A stretch of 64,000 bases of DNA from an uncultured Acidobacteriota bacterium (GCA_902825875.1 CADECP010000014.1:99228-163227), one strand, 5' to 3'; numbered from the stretch's first letter, positions 9,392 to 19,808 are shown. Translations and numbers: made by a program. The notes: generated by a model not told the origin, from the sequence alone.

Positions 9392-11848
9392 ATGACTTAT
9401 TGTACGAACTGCGGAACTAAATTGGCTGCGGGCGCGACGAAGTGCGACGCTTGCGGAGCGAGTTTAGTCGCAACCAAACTGACACCGCCCGAAACCCCGT
9501 CTCACGATACCGCCGTATCTGCAACCGATCATCTGAAGACACGAATTGCCTCGTCGTCCGATTCCGGTGAATCCGCCAAACCAATGGCCGTTGGCACGCA
9601 AATCGGGCGAGTGCTCGGCGGGCGTTACCAGCTTGATTCGTGCATTGGCAGCGGCGGCATGGGCGAAATTTATCGCGCTCGCCGGTTGCACATCGGCGAC
9701 ACGGTTGCGGTCAAGGTTTTGCGACCGGATGTCATTGAAAACGAAAAAACGCGCCAGCGGTTTTACCGCGAAGCGCGCGCCGCCGCGATGCTTCATCATC
9801 CGAACGCCGTTGTCATTCACGATTTCGGCGAAGACACGGACGGCACGGCTTACATCGTCATGGAATTGCTGATTGGTCGTAGCCTGCGCCAATTGCTGGT
9901 GGAATCCGGCACGGTCGCGCCCAGACGCGCGTATGGAATTATGCGTCAGGCCTGCGCTGCACTCGACGCCGGTCATCGCAACGGCATCGTTCACCGCGAC
10001 ATCAAACCCGATAACATTTACCTGTTGGACACTCACGACGACGAAGACCACGTCAAAATTCTGGACTTCGGCATCGCCAAGCTGGCCGACAAGGCGCTGG
10101 ACACACTCAGCATCGAAGAACAACGCCTGACCAACGTCGGCACGGTCATCGGAACTCCGCATTACATGTCGCCCGAACAGTGCCAGGGCGAAGAAGCCGA
10201 TTCGCGTTCGGACATTTACAGTCTGGGCGTTGTGCTGTACGAAATGCTGACCGGCGTCGTGCCCTTCGTCGCCAAAACTCCGACGGGTGTGGCGATCAAA
10301 CACGTCACAGAACAACCGCGCCCTTTGCGCGAAATGAATCCTGCGCTGAACCCGGCGATTGAAAATGTCGTGCTGCGCGCATTGAGCAAAGACGCGACTT
10401 CGCGTCCCCAAAATGCCATTGAATTGACGCGCGATTTCGATCTGGCCATTCGCAGCGATTCGAATTATGAAAATTCGACCGTGCGATTCAGCGATTCAGG
10501 CGAACAAAAAACTGTCGCTCCGTTGGCCACGCCTGATGGACGCGGAACGGAAGTGTTGAAACCAGCCGCGAATACAGGCGGGCAGCCTCGTGTGGAAACG
10601 CAGCAGCAAAGTTACGACACAGTGGTCAGCCCTTCGGCGACGGACACGCTCGGAAAATCGGCAACCGAGTCCCTGCCTTCGGCTGGAACTGAAGTTCTAA
10701 CCAAATCGAAAACTACCGGCGAACAAAAACTCGGAACGGTTGATCTGAAAACTCAGGTGATGGAAACACCGGAACCTGTCGCTCCTGCGGCTCCGGTTGC
10801 CAAAGAACCTGCCGTCAAAGCCGACAAACCGCCAAAACAAGAAATAAAAGCAGGCAAGAAAGACAAAGCCGAGCCAGCCAAACCAGCCGAAAGCGCCAAA
10901 GCGCCAGCGTCGAAACCGGTTACAGCGACCAAAACCGCTGAACCGGCTCCGGCAAAATCGCGCACGCCTTTGTTAATTGGCGTCGGAGCATTGTTACTGA
11001 TTTTGGCTGTGTTGGGCGCTTGGATGCTTGGCGGCGGAGACGAAACTCCGCAATCGCAAACCGCGACGAACTCAACTTCGCAAACGGCTACGACTTCAAA
11101 TTCGCCGACCGCTTCCAGTAATCAATTTCCGCAAACGTCTACGCCGGAAGGCATGGTGCTGGTCATCAACGGCGTGTTGCAGGTCGGGCGCGACGGCGGA
11201 AAAGAAAACGAAGCTCCACCGCACGTCGTCACGCTCAAAGCTTTTTTCATCGGCAAAACCGAAGTCACCAACGAAGAGTATCAGGCGTTTGTGACTCAAA
11301 CCGGTCACGCTGCTCCGCCTTCATGGAATGGCGGAACCGTTCCGGCAGGCAGCGAAAAACTCCCCGTCACCGATGTCAGTTGGGAAGACGCCAACGACTT
11401 TGCCAAATGGGCTGGCAAGCGATTGCCTACGGAAGAGGAATGGGAATACGCCGCGCGCGGGTCGAATTCCGACAATCTGTACCCGTGGGGAGCTAAATGG
11501 CTGGACGGCGCTGCCAACGTTTTGAAAGACGGCGCTGGATTGAATCAACTTTCAGCGGTTGGCCAGTTTGCAGCCGGAGCCGGACCGTTCGGCGCGTTGG
11601 ACATGATCGGCAACGCCTGGGAATGGACGGCCAGCGATTACAAGGCGTATCCCGGCGGCACGATCAATCCGCCCACTGCCGGATACAAGAACCTGAAAGT
11701 GATTCGCGGCGGTTCGTTCAACACTCCTTTTGCGGATGCAACGGCAACGCTGCGCAGCGGCTGGCCTGCTTCGCGCAAAGATTGGCCTAAATCCGTCGCC
11801 CCGGATTATTCCAAGACCGGTTTTCGGCTCGCCAAAGATGCGGACTGA
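9392..11848 (+). CDS. Zinc-ribbon Ser/Thr kinase fused to FGE/sulfatase-modifying-factor-like domain
   Basis: An 818-residue membrane kinase. The N-terminal zinc ribbon has Cys4, Cys7, Cys18 and Cys21, the same spacing as the kinase at 2036-4177. The kinase domain covers about residues 79-345 with [10 protein letters not shown]108, HRDIKPDN (201-208), DFG (225-227) and SPEQC, so it looks catalytically complete. A Pro/Ala/Lys-rich linker and one membrane segment (about 525-547) lead to a C-terminal formylglycine-generating-enzyme-like domain (about 586-816). Its marks are [39 protein letters not shown] and RGGSFN. That domain lacks the cysteine pair used for catalysis in true FGE, so it is more likely a ligand- or peptidoglycan-side sensor. 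The next gene, 33 bases downstream, is a secreted protein that could be its partner. Confidence 0.88.
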   Translation: MTYCTNCGTKLAAGATKCDACGASLVATKLTPPETPSHDTAVSATDHLKTRIASSSDSGESAKPMAVGTQIGRVLGGRYQLDSCIGSGGMGEIYRARRLHIGDTVAVKVLRPDVIENEKTRQRFYREARAAAMLHHPNAVVIHDFGEDTDGTAYIVMELLIGRSLRQLLVESGTVAPRRAYGIMRQACAALDAGHRNGIVHRDIKPDNIYLLDTHDDEDHVKILDFGIAKLADKALDTLSIEEQRLTNVGTVIGTPHYMSPEQCQGEEADSRSDIYSLGVVLYEMLTGVVPFVAKTPTGVAIKHVTEQPRPLREMNPALNPAIENVVLRALSKDATSRPQNAIELTRDFDLAIRSDSNYENSTVRFSDSGEQKTVAPLATPDGRGTEVLKPAANTGGQPRVETQQQSYDTVVSPSATDTLGKSATESLPSAGTEVLTKSKTTGEQKLGTVDLKTQVMETPEPVAPAAPVAKEPAVKADKPPKQEIKAGKKDKAEPAKPAESAKAPASKPVTATKTAEPAPAKSRTPLLIGVGALLLILAVLGAWMLGGGDETPQSQTATNSTSQTATTSNSPTASSNQFPQTSTPEGMVLVINGVLQVGRDGGKENEAPPHVVTLKAFFIGKTEVTNEEYQAFVTQTGHAAPPSWNGGTVPAGSEKLPVTDVSWEDANDFAKWAGKRLPTEEEWEYAARGSNSDNLYPWGAKWLDGAANVLKDGAGLNQLSAVGQFAAGAGPFGALDMIGNAWEWTASDYKAYPGGTINPPTAGYKNLKVIRGGSFNTPFADATATLRSGWPASRKDWPKSVAPDYSKTGFRLAKDAD

Positions 11849-11881
11849 TTCAACCGGGCTTTTCTTCAGGGATGTAGCATT

Positions 11882-12952
11882 ATGAAGAATCTGTTGAAAG
11901 CTTTACCTGTCGCTGTTGCGGCGTTGATTCTGGTTTCCCCATTCGGCGCCAATCATCGAACTTACGCGCAAAGTGGAACCGGCGAATTACCCGGCATAAA
12001 ACCGACGCCTGCGCCAAAACCTGGCGCGAAAACTCCTGCCAAACCTGCGGCTCCCGTGACGCCTACGCTGACGTTCGACCAGGAAGTCAAAGGGCGAATT
12101 GATCCGCGTGGTTCCGAAAAAGCTCCTGGCGGTGGGCTGTTTGAAGATCACATCCTGAACGCCAAAAGCGAAGATTTGCTGACGTTCCAGTTGCAAAGCG
12201 CCGACACCAATCTCGGTTTGCAGATTTTGGACAAAGACAAAGCCGAAGTCGCTGTCGCCAAAGACTCCGCGACGGGCATTTTCAAACTCAAATCGGCATC
12301 GGGCGGTTTGCCAACCGACGGCGAATACCGCGTTCGAGTCGTCGGCGCTGCCGGAAAAACCGCTGTGCCGTTTTCGCTGAAAGTCATTCGCGTCGGGCTG
12401 ACGGCGAATGTGTACAACGAACGCTTCAATCAGATTGTCATCAACTACCGGGAAACAGACGCGGCTTCGGCGGACGAAACGCTTGCCAAGCTGGAAGAGT
12501 TGACCAAAGCCGACAGCAGCAAAGCCGGGGCGTTTGAGTTTTTGGGCATCATTTACCTGTACAACAAAAGTGATGTGGCCAAAGCCGAACAGGCAATGGA
12601 TCAAGCCATCAAGTTGAACGGCGCGGCGGTCGTCAAAATTTCTTACGACGGACAGTGGCGACGTATGGCTCGGCTGCGAAACGGAAAAACCGGCTGGGAA
12701 GATGCGCGCACCGGTTGGCTTCGCATTCGCCCAGGCCAGTTGGAAATGACCGATCCGGCCAACAAACCTCTGATCACGGTCAGCGGCACGCAAATCAAAG
12801 AAATTTCCAAAATCCTGACTCCCAGCAGCAGCCTGATTACCATCACGGGCGAACGGCGCCAGTTCATATTTGCGCCCGGCAGCGGCAAACAGGAAGAAGC
12901 CGATCTGGTCATCAAACTTGTACATACTCACGTAATGAAAAGGACGAATTGA
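11882..12952 (+). CDS. Secreted protein of unknown function downstream of kinase
   Basis: A 356-residue exported protein. A signal peptide is evident (MKNLLKALPVAVAALILVSP, cleavage near AYAQ-like TYAQ at about residue 30), followed by a Pro/Lys/Ala-rich linker. Residues about 62-175 resemble the beta-sandwich pre-peptidase-like modules seen in secreted proteins (GGLFEDHILNAKSEDLLTFQL). Residues about 195-245 contain a helical stretch compatible with one or two TPR-like repeats (ADETLAKLEELTKADSSKAG). The C-terminal part has a PH/GRAM-like flavour (ISYDGQWRRMARLRNGKTGW, GERRQFIFAPGSG) that I cannot assign. It begins 33 bases after the kinase-FGE gene on the same strand and is probably co-transcribed. 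Function unknown. Confidence 0.75.
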   Translation: MKNLLKALPVAVAALILVSPFGANHRTYAQSGTGELPGIKPTPAPKPGAKTPAKPAAPVTPTLTFDQEVKGRIDPRGSEKAPGGGLFEDHILNAKSEDLLTFQLQSADTNLGLQILDKDKAEVAVAKDSATGIFKLKSASGGLPTDGEYRVRVVGAAGKTAVPFSLKVIRVGLTANVYNERFNQIVINYRETDAASADETLAKLEELTKADSSKAGAFEFLGIIYLYNKSDVAKAEQAMDQAIKLNGAAVVKISYDGQWRRMARLRNGKTGWEDARTGWLRIRPGQLEMTDPANKPLITVSGTQIKEISKILTPSSSLITITGERRQFIFAPGSGKQEEADLVIKLVHTHVMKRTN

Positions 12953-13028
12953 GTTCGCAGTTCGCAGTTCGCTGTTCACAGTTCACGTGAGCAATCGGCT
13001 GCGAACTGTGAACCGCGAACTGCGAACT
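12953..13028. repeat. Tandem-arm inverted repeat, GTTCRCA units
   Basis: Left arm 12953-12986 is a 7-base array (GTTCGCA, GTTCGCA, GTTCGCT, GTTCACA). The right arm (12998-13027) is the complement, with the same units in another order. It fills the whole gap before argH, its right arm ending directly at the ATG and leaving no Shine-Dalgarno. The same unit family recurs at 53106-53183. Confidence 0.85.
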
Positions 13029-14405
13029 ATGAATTTATGGGGAGGCCGATTTACCGGCGAAACCGACCGACACTTTGCTGCCTTCAACGCCAGCTTTCGA
13101 TTTGACCGCCGCCTGATTTTCGCCGACTTGCAAGCTTGCGCCGTTCACGCGCGAGCTTTGGGCAGAGCGGGCGTTTTGCCGGATGCCGAAGTCGAATCCA
13201 TCACGCAGGGCTTACAGAAAATCGGCGACTTGATCGCTGATCCTGCCTTTCTGAACCTCCCGGAATTTTCCAACACCGAAGACGTTCACAGCTTTATCGA
13301 ATCGCGTCTGGTCGAATTGATCGGTCAGGTTGGGTACAAGCTGCATACCGGGCGCAGTCGCAACGATCAAGTCGCCGTTGCCACGCGATTGTTTTTGCGC
13401 GGCGAAATCGAGCGGCTGGACGACATCGTCCGCGACACACAACGCGCGTTGATCGAATTGGCCGAACGCTACGAAAACGATCCGCTGCCCGGATACACGC
13501 ACCTGCAAAAAGCCCAGCCGATTCTGTTCGCGCATTTTCTGCTGGCGTATTTTCAAATGCTGTCGCGCGACCGCGCGCGGCTGGCCGATGTCAAAAAGCG
13601 CGTCAACGTCTTGCCGCTCGGTTCAGGGGCGATGGCCGGAACGAATTTCGCCGTTGACCGCGAATGGATGGCGACTGAACTTGGCTTTGACGGCGTGACG
13701 CGCAACAGCATTGACGCCGTCAGCGACCGCGATTACATCGTCGAATTCGTCAGCTTCGCGGCGTTGACGATGATGCACCTGTCGCGGCTGGCCGAAGATT
13801 TGATTATTTATTCGACGCAGGAATTCGGCTTCATCAAACTCGGCGACGCCATTTCCACCGGCAGCAGTTTGATGCCGCAAAAGAAAAACCCCGACTCTCT
13901 GGAATTGATTCGCGGCAAATCTGCGCGAGTGTTCGGCCACCAGATGGCTATGCTGACAATGGCGAAAGGCTTGCCGTTGGCTTACAACAAAGACTTGCAG
14001 GAAGACAAGGAAACGCTTTTCGACACGATTGACACCTTGTCCGACAGTTTGCGCGTGACGGCGACGGTGTTGCGGAACATCGAACTCAACCGCGAACGCG
14101 CTCGCGTGGCGGCGATTCGGGATTACACCAACGCCACCGATCTGGCTGATTATCTGGTTCGCAAAGGCTTGGAATTTCGCAAAGCGCATGAAGTCATTGG
14201 CCGCATCGTTGTCTTCGCCATTGAACAAGGCAAGGAACTCGGCGAACTGAGTCTGGCGGAATGCCAACAGTTTTCGCCGCTGTTCCAGCAGGATTTGTTC
14301 GAAGCCATTTCGCTGGAAAGTTCGCTGGCTGGCAAACGACAAACCGGCGGAACCGCGCCCGAACAGGTTCGCCAGGAACTGGCGCGCGCCAAAGCTGAAA
14401 TGTAA
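13029..14405 (+). CDS. argH: Argininosuccinate lyase
   Basis: A 458-residue enzyme that splits argininosuccinate into arginine and fumarate, the last step of arginine synthesis, in the cytoplasm. The fumarase-superfamily signature GSSLMPQKKNPDSLEL (about residues 278-293) carries the catalytic serine, and HTGRSRNDQVAVATR and PGYTHLQKAQP are the other conserved blocks. Length is normal for the family. ATG 13029 is chosen because MNLWGGRF is the usual N-terminus. A GTG at 12987 is in frame, but its extra residues are encoded by the repeat element. No ribosome binding site is visible because the repeat abuts the start. No other arg gene is next to it. Confidence 0.96.
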   Translation: MNLWGGRFTGETDRHFAAFNASFRFDRRLIFADLQACAVHARALGRAGVLPDAEVESITQGLQKIGDLIADPAFLNLPEFSNTEDVHSFIESRLVELIGQVGYKLHTGRSRNDQVAVATRLFLRGEIERLDDIVRDTQRALIELAERYENDPLPGYTHLQKAQPILFAHFLLAYFQMLSRDRARLADVKKRVNVLPLGSGAMAGTNFAVDREWMATELGFDGVTRNSIDAVSDRDYIVEFVSFAALTMMHLSRLAEDLIIYSTQEFGFIKLGDAISTGSSLMPQKKNPDSLELIRGKSARVFGHQMAMLTMAKGLPLAYNKDLQEDKETLFDTIDTLSDSLRVTATVLRNIELNRERARVAAIRDYTNATDLADYLVRKGLEFRKAHEVIGRIVVFAIEQGKELGELSLAECQQFSPLFQQDLFEAISLESSLAGKRQTGGTAPEQVRQELARAKAEM

Positions 14406-14420
14406 TCAAACCGCTCCAAT

Positions 14421-14488
14421 ACAAAAGTCACAGAACTCACAAAAACAAGCAGGATCAGTTTTGTGTCTTTTGCGCTTTTTGTGGTTGC
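14421..14488. repeat. Tandem-arm inverted repeat, CACAAAA-type 9 bp units
   Basis: Left arm about 14421-14449 has units ending CACAAAA or similar. The reverse complement of the right arm (14456-14488) reads ACCACAAAA, AGCGCAAAA, GACACAAAA. It lies between argH and the cytochrome gene. The family recurs at 23980-24060. Confidence 0.75.
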
Positions 14489-14513
14489 AATCTTTACTCA
14501 TCAAACCTGCCCT

Positions 14514-17504
14514 ATGAAACAAACTCGAATTGTTCTTGTTGTCCTGTTGTTGTTCGCTGCCTCAGCGTGCAGCAAGGCTCCGCAAAAAAGCGCCGAACAG
14601 CCCGCTTACACCGCTCAGGAATCGCTGGCGAAAATGCATCTCAGCGAAGAGTTCAACGTCGAAATCTTCCTGACCGAACCGCAAGTCATGTCGCCGACCG
14701 AAATGGCCTTTGACGAAAACGGGCGAATTTACGTCGCCGAAATGCTGGATTACCCGGACGATCCTCCGCCGGGAAAGCCAGTCCGTTCGCGCATCAAATT
14801 GCTGGAAGACAACGACGGCGACGGCAAGTACGAACGCACAGTCATCTTTGCCGATCAGGTGTTGCAAGCCAGCGGTATCTTGCCCTGGAAAGGTGGCGTG
14901 ATCGTCACCAGCGCGCCGGACATTTTTTGGATGAAAGACACCGATGGCGACGGCAAAGCCGACATCAAGCAAGTCTTGTTCACGGGCTTCCCGAAAGTGA
15001 ACCCGGAAGCGCGCATCACCAATCCGCGTTACGGCATTGATAACTGGATTTACTTCGCCAATCACGGGCGCGAAGGCCGCATCACTTCTCCCTCGCACCC
15101 GGAGCGTGAAGCCTTGTTGGTTCGCGGAACGGATTTTCGCTTCAACCCGACGAAAGACCTGGCCGAAAACAGTTCCGGCATCGCTCAATTCGGGCTGACT
15201 TTTGACGAATGGGGCAATGAGTTTATTACCGATAACACGACTCATTTGCGGCAAGTCGTTTTGCCTTACAAATATCTGAGCCGCGCTCCATTGCTGGAAG
15301 TTCCCGCCGTCGCGCTGAATATTTACGAAGGCGGAAAATCTCCTGGGCAAATCTTTCCGCTGACCGGCCCACAGGAATGGCGCAAACAACGAACGGCTCT
15401 GCGCCAGCAACGTTATGACGAACAGGGCTTGAACCGCACAGAACATGTCGGCGGATATTTCAGCGGAGCCAGCGGCGGCACGGTTTACAACGGAGATGCC
15501 TGGCCAGCCGAATATGGCGGCAGCGTCTTCAACGGCGAAGTCAGCGCCAATCTGATTCACCGCGACGTGCTGACGCCAGACGGCGTGACTTACAAAGCAG
15601 CCCGCGCCAAAGAAGGCGTGGAGTTTCTGGCTTCGGAAGATCAATGGTTTCGCCCGTGCAATTTCGCCAACGCGCCCGACGGCAATTTGTACTTCATGGA
15701 TATTTATCGCCTGTTCATCGAAACGCCGGAATCCATTCCCGAAGAAATCAAAAAGGGCATGGATTTTTACGCGGGCGATTCGCTTGGGCGAATCTACAAA
15801 CTGACCGCAAAAAATCCGCGAGCCAAACGCGACCTGAAACCGCGGCTCGGTTCGGCCACCACCGAAGAACTGGTTAAAACACTTGAGCACGAAAACGGCT
15901 GGCATCGAACGACGGCGCAGCGGCTGATAGTTGAGCGACAAGACAAAACCGCGATTCCGTTTTTGAAAAAGCTGGTTGAAGAAACGCAATCGCCGCTCGG
16001 CAAAGTTCACGCGCTGTGGACACTGGAAGGCTTGTCGGCGCTGGATGAATCCTTGGTACTGGCGGCATTGAAAGACCAGCATCCGCGAGTCCGCGAACAC
16101 GCAGTGCGATTGGCAGAAAGCTTTGCCAAGTCGAAGCCGATTCAAGCAGCAGTGCTGGCAATGGCAAGCGATGCCGACGCGCGGGTTCAGTTTCAAACGG
16201 CTTTCACGCTCGGCGAGATGAAAGACATTCGGGCAATGGACGCGCTGGCTAATCTGGCAATCAAACACGCGGACAATCAATGGTTTCGTTTGGCAGTCTT
16301 GAGTTCAGTCAACGATTCCGCCGCGCAGTTTTTTGCCTTGCTGCGACGGAAAAATCCCGGCTTTGACAACAAGCAACTTTTCTCGCAACTGGCAGCTTTG
16401 ATCGGCGGCAAACACGACGCGAACGAACTGGCCGGATTGTTGAAGCTGGCGGCAACGCTCAACGACCCTGAACCGACGCTCAATGGATTGAGCAAAGGCC
16501 TGAAGCTGGCCGATGTGAAAAATTTGCGCGTGGCAGGAGCCGAGCCAGTGTTGATGAAACTGCTCAGCAGCGACAATGAAGCTCTGCAAAAAGCAGCTTG
16601 GGAAACGGCGCGTTTTTTTGAATTGAAAGGCCTGGTGCAAAAGGCTCTGGCCGATGCTCAGAACGCCAGCTTGCCTGTCAAAACTCGTGTGACGGCCGTG
16701 CGAGCTTTGCGCGGCGGCCAGTTCGCCGCAGTTTCGGCTGTGCTTGAAAAACTGCTGGTTGAGCAAAACGCTGAGCTACAAACCGCCGCCATTGAATCGC
16801 TGGCGGCGTTTGATGATGCGAACATCGCTTCAAACCTGATTGAGCAGTGGCAGAAATTCTCACCGGAAATTCGCCAGAAAGTCTTGGCTGCTTTGCTTAG
16901 CGACCGCGAGCGAATGAAGGTTCTGTTGAAAGCTTTGGAAGACGGAAAGATCGAACGAACGATGGCTGATCCGGCTATGCAGGCGAAGCTTTTCGACCAT
17001 CCAGACAAAGACGTGGTGGCGCGCGCTCAGGCGTTTTTCAAATCAGAAACCGACGAACGCAAAGCCATCGTTGCCAGCTACGCCGAGTCATTGAAACTGA
17101 CCGGCGACGTCATGCGCGGACGTGACTTGTTCAGCTCAACTTGCGCCAAATGCCACGTGCCGCAAGCCGGACGGCCGCGCATCGGCGCTGATCTGTCCGG
17201 CATCAACAACAAAACCAAAGAAGAGTTGTTGAATTCGATCATGAATCCCAGCGAAGCCATCGAAGGCCGCTTCGTCAATTACATCCTGACGACCAAAGAC
17301 GGACGCATCGAAGACGGCATTCTGGCCAACGAAACTTCGGGAGCCGTGACATTGCGAAACGCCGACCGCGACGTGACGATTTTGCGAAAGAACATTGCCG
17401 AAATTCGAGCTTCGACGATTTCGCTGATGCCGGAAGGCTACGAAAAGACGCTGACCAAACAACAAATCGCCGACATCATCGCGTATCTTCGCGGCGGGCT
17501 TTGA
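14514..17504 (+). CDS. PVC-type cytochrome c lipoprotein (membrane-bound dehydrogenase-like, HEAT repeats)
   Basis: A 996-residue exported lipoprotein: the N-terminus MKQTRIVLVVLLLFAASAC ends in a lipobox (ASAC), so Cys19 is the likely lipidation site. Residues about 35-420 form a beta-propeller resembling the membrane-bound dehydrogenase / glucose-sorbosone dehydrogenase group (EMAFDENGRIYVAEMLDYP, LLEDNDGDGKYER). The middle (about 440-830) is alpha-helical HEAT-type repeats. The C-terminus has a heme c motif CAKCH (about residues 879-883) followed by the family block typical of PVC-type heme-binding proteins (GRPRIGADLSGI, IMNPSEAIE, QQIADIIAYLRGG). The role is probably periplasmic oxidation of a sugar or other alcohol with electron transfer through the heme; the substrate is unknown. 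No ribosome binding site is seen at ATG 14514, and a GTG at 14463 within the upstream repeat is rejected. Confidence 0.88.
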   Translation: MKQTRIVLVVLLLFAASACSKAPQKSAEQPAYTAQESLAKMHLSEEFNVEIFLTEPQVMSPTEMAFDENGRIYVAEMLDYPDDPPPGKPVRSRIKLLEDNDGDGKYERTVIFADQVLQASGILPWKGGVIVTSAPDIFWMKDTDGDGKADIKQVLFTGFPKVNPEARITNPRYGIDNWIYFANHGREGRITSPSHPEREALLVRGTDFRFNPTKDLAENSSGIAQFGLTFDEWGNEFITDNTTHLRQVVLPYKYLSRAPLLEVPAVALNIYEGGKSPGQIFPLTGPQEWRKQRTALRQQRYDEQGLNRTEHVGGYFSGASGGTVYNGDAWPAEYGGSVFNGEVSANLIHRDVLTPDGVTYKAARAKEGVEFLASEDQWFRPCNFANAPDGNLYFMDIYRLFIETPESIPEEIKKGMDFYAGDSLGRIYKLTAKNPRAKRDLKPRLGSATTEELVKTLEHENGWHRTTAQRLIVERQDKTAIPFLKKLVEETQSPLGKVHALWTLEGLSALDESLVLAALKDQHPRVREHAVRLAESFAKSKPIQAAVLAMASDADARVQFQTAFTLGEMKDIRAMDALANLAIKHADNQWFRLAVLSSVNDSAAQFFALLRRKNPGFDNKQLFSQLAALIGGKHDANELAGLLKLAATLNDPEPTLNGLSKGLKLADVKNLRVAGAEPVLMKLLSSDNEALQKAAWETARFFELKGLVQKALADAQNASLPVKTRVTAVRALRGGQFAAVSAVLEKLLVEQNAELQTAAIESLAAFDDANIASNLIEQWQKFSPEIRQKVLAALLSDRERMKVLLKALEDGKIERTMADPAMQAKLFDHPDKDVVARAQAFFKSETDERKAIVASYAESLKLTGDVMRGRDLFSSTCAKCHVPQAGRPRIGADLSGINNKTKEELLNSIMNPSEAIEGRFVNYILTTKDGRIEDGILANETSGAVTLRNADRDVTILRKNIAEIRASTISLMPEGYEKTLTKQQIADIIAYLRGGL

Positions 17505-17582
17505 AACGACGTAAAGACGTTCCGAAAGTAATTTCCAGCTTTTATTGGCAAGCCGAACTCTGCTTGCTACACTCGCAACCCT

Positions 17583-18956
17583 ATGATGGACAGAGCAAGA
17601 ATTTTGATTGTGGACGATGAACAAGCGGCTCGCGTCGGTTTGAGCGAGATCATTTCAGTTTGGGGTTACGAAACGCAGACGGCAGGCGATGGGTTGGAAG
17701 CGTTGGAAATTGCCGCCGAGTTTCATCCGACAGCCGTGGTGACGGACGTGTTCATGCCTCGCCTGGACGGTTTCGGATTGCTGAATCGTTTGCGCGAAGA
17801 GCACCCGGAAACGGCTGTCATTTTGCTGACCGGGCAAGGCAGCATCGAAGACGCGGTTCGCGCCGTCAAAGAAGAAGGCGCATTTTATTACTTTGAAAAA
17901 CCGATCAACACTCGCCAGTTAAGCGTGGTTTTGCAACGCGCCATCGAACAGGCGGCTTCGCGGTTGGAAAACACTCGGCTGCGGCGACAACTCGGCGAAT
18001 ACGGCGTGTTCGGCAAACTGGTCGGCAATTCTCAAGTTATGCGGCAGATTTACACGACCATCGAACAGGTCGCCAGTTCCGCCGTGTCGGTGCTGATTAC
18101 AGGCGAATCGGGAACCGGCAAAGAAGTCGTCGCGCAAAGCATCCACCAACTCAGCCCAAGAGCTTCGCGGCCTTTTGTCGCCATCAACTGTTCGGCGATT
18201 CCCGAAAGCTTGATGGAATCTGAACTCTTCGGCCATGAACGCGGAGCCTTTACCGGCGCGATTGCCAAACGCGAAGGCTGTTTTGAACTGGCCAACACCG
18301 GAACGCTGTTTCTGGACGAAATCGCCGAAATGCCTGCAATGTTGCAAGCCAAGTTGCTGCGCGTATTGGAAGAGCGCAAAGTTCGCCGCTTGGGCAGCGC
18401 CAAAGAAGTTCCAGTTGACGTTCGCGTACTGGCCGCAACCAACAAAGACCCACACGAAGCCGTTCGCCGTGGCGAAATGCGCGAAGACCTGCTTTACCGA
18501 TTGAACGTCATTCACGTCAAACTGCCCCCGTTGCGCGAGCGCCGCGAAGACATTCCGCTGCTGACCGAATATATGGTCAAAGAACTCAGCAATCGCCACA
18601 ATCGCCCGGCAAAACTGGTTTCGACCGAAGTGCTGGAAATTTTTTCGCGCTTCCCTTGGCCCGGCAACGTGCGCGAACTTCGCAACGTGGTCGAACACGC
18701 CGTCATCGTTTGCGACAGCCAGCGAATCGAAAAACAGCATCTTTCGCCGCAGATGTTCGATGGTCGTTCGTTGAAAAACGAAGACTCGATCACCTTGCCC
18801 GTGCCAATTTCGCTGGATGAAGCCGAGCGCCAGTTGATCCTGAAAACTCTGATCCGCACGAACAACAACAAAACTCGCGCGGCGGATTTGCTGAACATCA
18901 GCCTGAAAACTCTGCACAACAAATTGAAGGCTTACCGGGAAGAAAACGAAGAGTAA
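17583..18956 (+). CDS. NtrC-family sigma-54-dependent response regulator
   Basis: A 457-residue transcription activator with three domains. The receiver is about residues 5-120: acidic pair DDE at 11-13, phospho-acceptor Asp55 in VVTDVFMP and lysine in FEKP. The AAA+ domain is about 140-375: Walker A GESGTGKE near 173-180, the sigma-54 contact loop GAFTGA near 220-225, Walker [12 protein letters not shown]. The C-terminal Fis-type helix-turn-helix includes [18 protein letters not shown]. Once phosphorylated it should open sigma-54 promoters. No sensor kinase gene is adjacent; downstream after 18 bases is an acyltransferase. A sigma-54-like promoter exists in this same window at 25630-25645, which makes this regulator a candidate, unproven, for its activation. 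No Shine-Dalgarno is obvious; ATG 17586 is an alternative start. Confidence 0.93.
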   Translation: MMDRARILIVDDEQAARVGLSEIISVWGYETQTAGDGLEALEIAAEFHPTAVVTDVFMPRLDGFGLLNRLREEHPETAVILLTGQGSIEDAVRAVKEEGAFYYFEKPINTRQLSVVLQRAIEQAASRLENTRLRRQLGEYGVFGKLVGNSQVMRQIYTTIEQVASSAVSVLITGESGTGKEVVAQSIHQLSPRASRPFVAINCSAIPESLMESELFGHERGAFTGAIAKREGCFELANTGTLFLDEIAEMPAMLQAKLLRVLEERKVRRLGSAKEVPVDVRVLAATNKDPHEAVRRGEMREDLLYRLNVIHVKLPPLRERREDIPLLTEYMVKELSNRHNRPAKLVSTEVLEIFSRFPWPGNVRELRNVVEHAVIVCDSQRIEKQHLSPQMFDGRSLKNEDSITLPVPISLDEAERQLILKTLIRTNNNKTRAADLLNISLKTLHNKLKAYREENEE

Positions 18957-18974
18957 ATGAGCCTTTGAAAACGG

Positions 18975-19745
18975 ATGGCAACGACCGAAGAAAACCAGGC
19001 CGCTCCGGCAAACACCGACGACCAGATGGACGAACGACTCTATTCTTTCGCCAGTTTGGATCAGTACACGTTCAAACAGCGTGTGATTATTCGGCTGGCG
19101 GGATTTTTGCTGTTCTGGCTGATTCGCGTCATCGGAGCCACGCTGAAATTTGAAATCGTTGGCCGCGAACATCTTCAACCGCTGGCCGAAAATCAGCCGC
19201 TGGTCTATTGCTTCTGGCACAACCGCATTCCGACTGCGACGTATTTCTGGAAAAGCAGAGGCATCGTCGTCATGTCTTCGCAAAGCTTCGATTCGGAATA
19301 CATCGCGCGCTTCATTCAACGCTTCGGCTACGGTACAGCCAAAGGCAGTTCGACGCGCGGCGCGCGAGCCGGATTGATTCAGATGATTCGCGCCGTCCGA
19401 GCAGGCAAAAGCGCAGCGTTCACCGTTGATGGCCCGCGCGGGCCGATTTACGTCGCCAAACCCGGAGCGTTGCTGTTGGCGGCAAAATCAGAAGCGCCGA
19501 TTCTCCCCTTTTCAATCTCGCTGGATCGTTGCTGGCGGCTGAAAAGTTGGGATCGAATCGAAATTCCCAAACCGTTTGCACGGGCGGTGGTCGTCATTGG
19601 CCGGCCAATTTTTGTCAAAGACGGAAACAGCGAAGCGGAACTTGAACGCTTTCAACTGGCGCTGGAAGCCGTGCGAGATCAAGGTGATAAACTGATCGCC
19701 GAGAGTTCTTCCTCACTTTCTCGAAACGCAAATTCAGTCGGTTGA
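18975..19745 (+). CDS. Lysophospholipid acyltransferase-family protein (DUF374)
   Basis: A 256-residue membrane-associated acyltransferase. After a hydrophilic N-terminus there is one hydrophobic helix (about 37-56: IRLAGFLLFWLIRVIGATL). The acyltransferase-like core follows, with the modified HX4D-type region CFWHNRIPTATYFW, the MSSQSFDSEYIARF block, GSSTRGARAG and the strongly conserved TVDGPRGP (about 156-163). This combination is the DUF374 subgroup of lysophospholipid/lipid A acyltransferases. It likely transfers an acyl chain to a glycerol or sugar lipid at the inner membrane. It follows the NtrC-type regulator by 18 bases and precedes the yceD-rpmF-plsX lipid block, consistent with envelope lipid synthesis. 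Its stop codon overlaps the -35 box of the next promoter. Confidence 0.85.
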   Translation: MATTEENQAAPANTDDQMDERLYSFASLDQYTFKQRVIIRLAGFLLFWLIRVIGATLKFEIVGREHLQPLAENQPLVYCFWHNRIPTATYFWKSRGIVVMSSQSFDSEYIARFIQRFGYGTAKGSSTRGARAGLIQMIRAVRAGKSAAFTVDGPRGPIYVAKPGALLLAAKSEAPILPFSISLDRCWRLKSWDRIEIPKPFARAVVVIGRPIFVKDGNSEAELERFQLALEAVRDQGDKLIAESSSSLSRNANSVG

Positions 19746-19769
19746 CAAACCTTTGACCGAAAATATAAT
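19742..19769 (+). promoter_or_regulatory. Near-consensus sigma-70 promoter for yceD-rpmF-plsX block
   Basis: TTGACA at 19742-19747 and TATAAT at 19764-19769 with a 16-base spacer, both boxes perfect. The predicted transcript starts near 19776, 33 bases before the yceD ATG. The -35 box overlaps the stop codon of the acyltransferase gene. Confidence 0.85.
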
Positions 19770-19808
19770 TACGCGCTTTGTCGCTGCCGGAATATCCAAA
19801 GAGGAACT

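Noticed and set aside
12987..13028. GTG-started longer ArgH
   Set aside because: The added residues are encoded by a repeat element and are not part of the conserved ArgH N-terminus.
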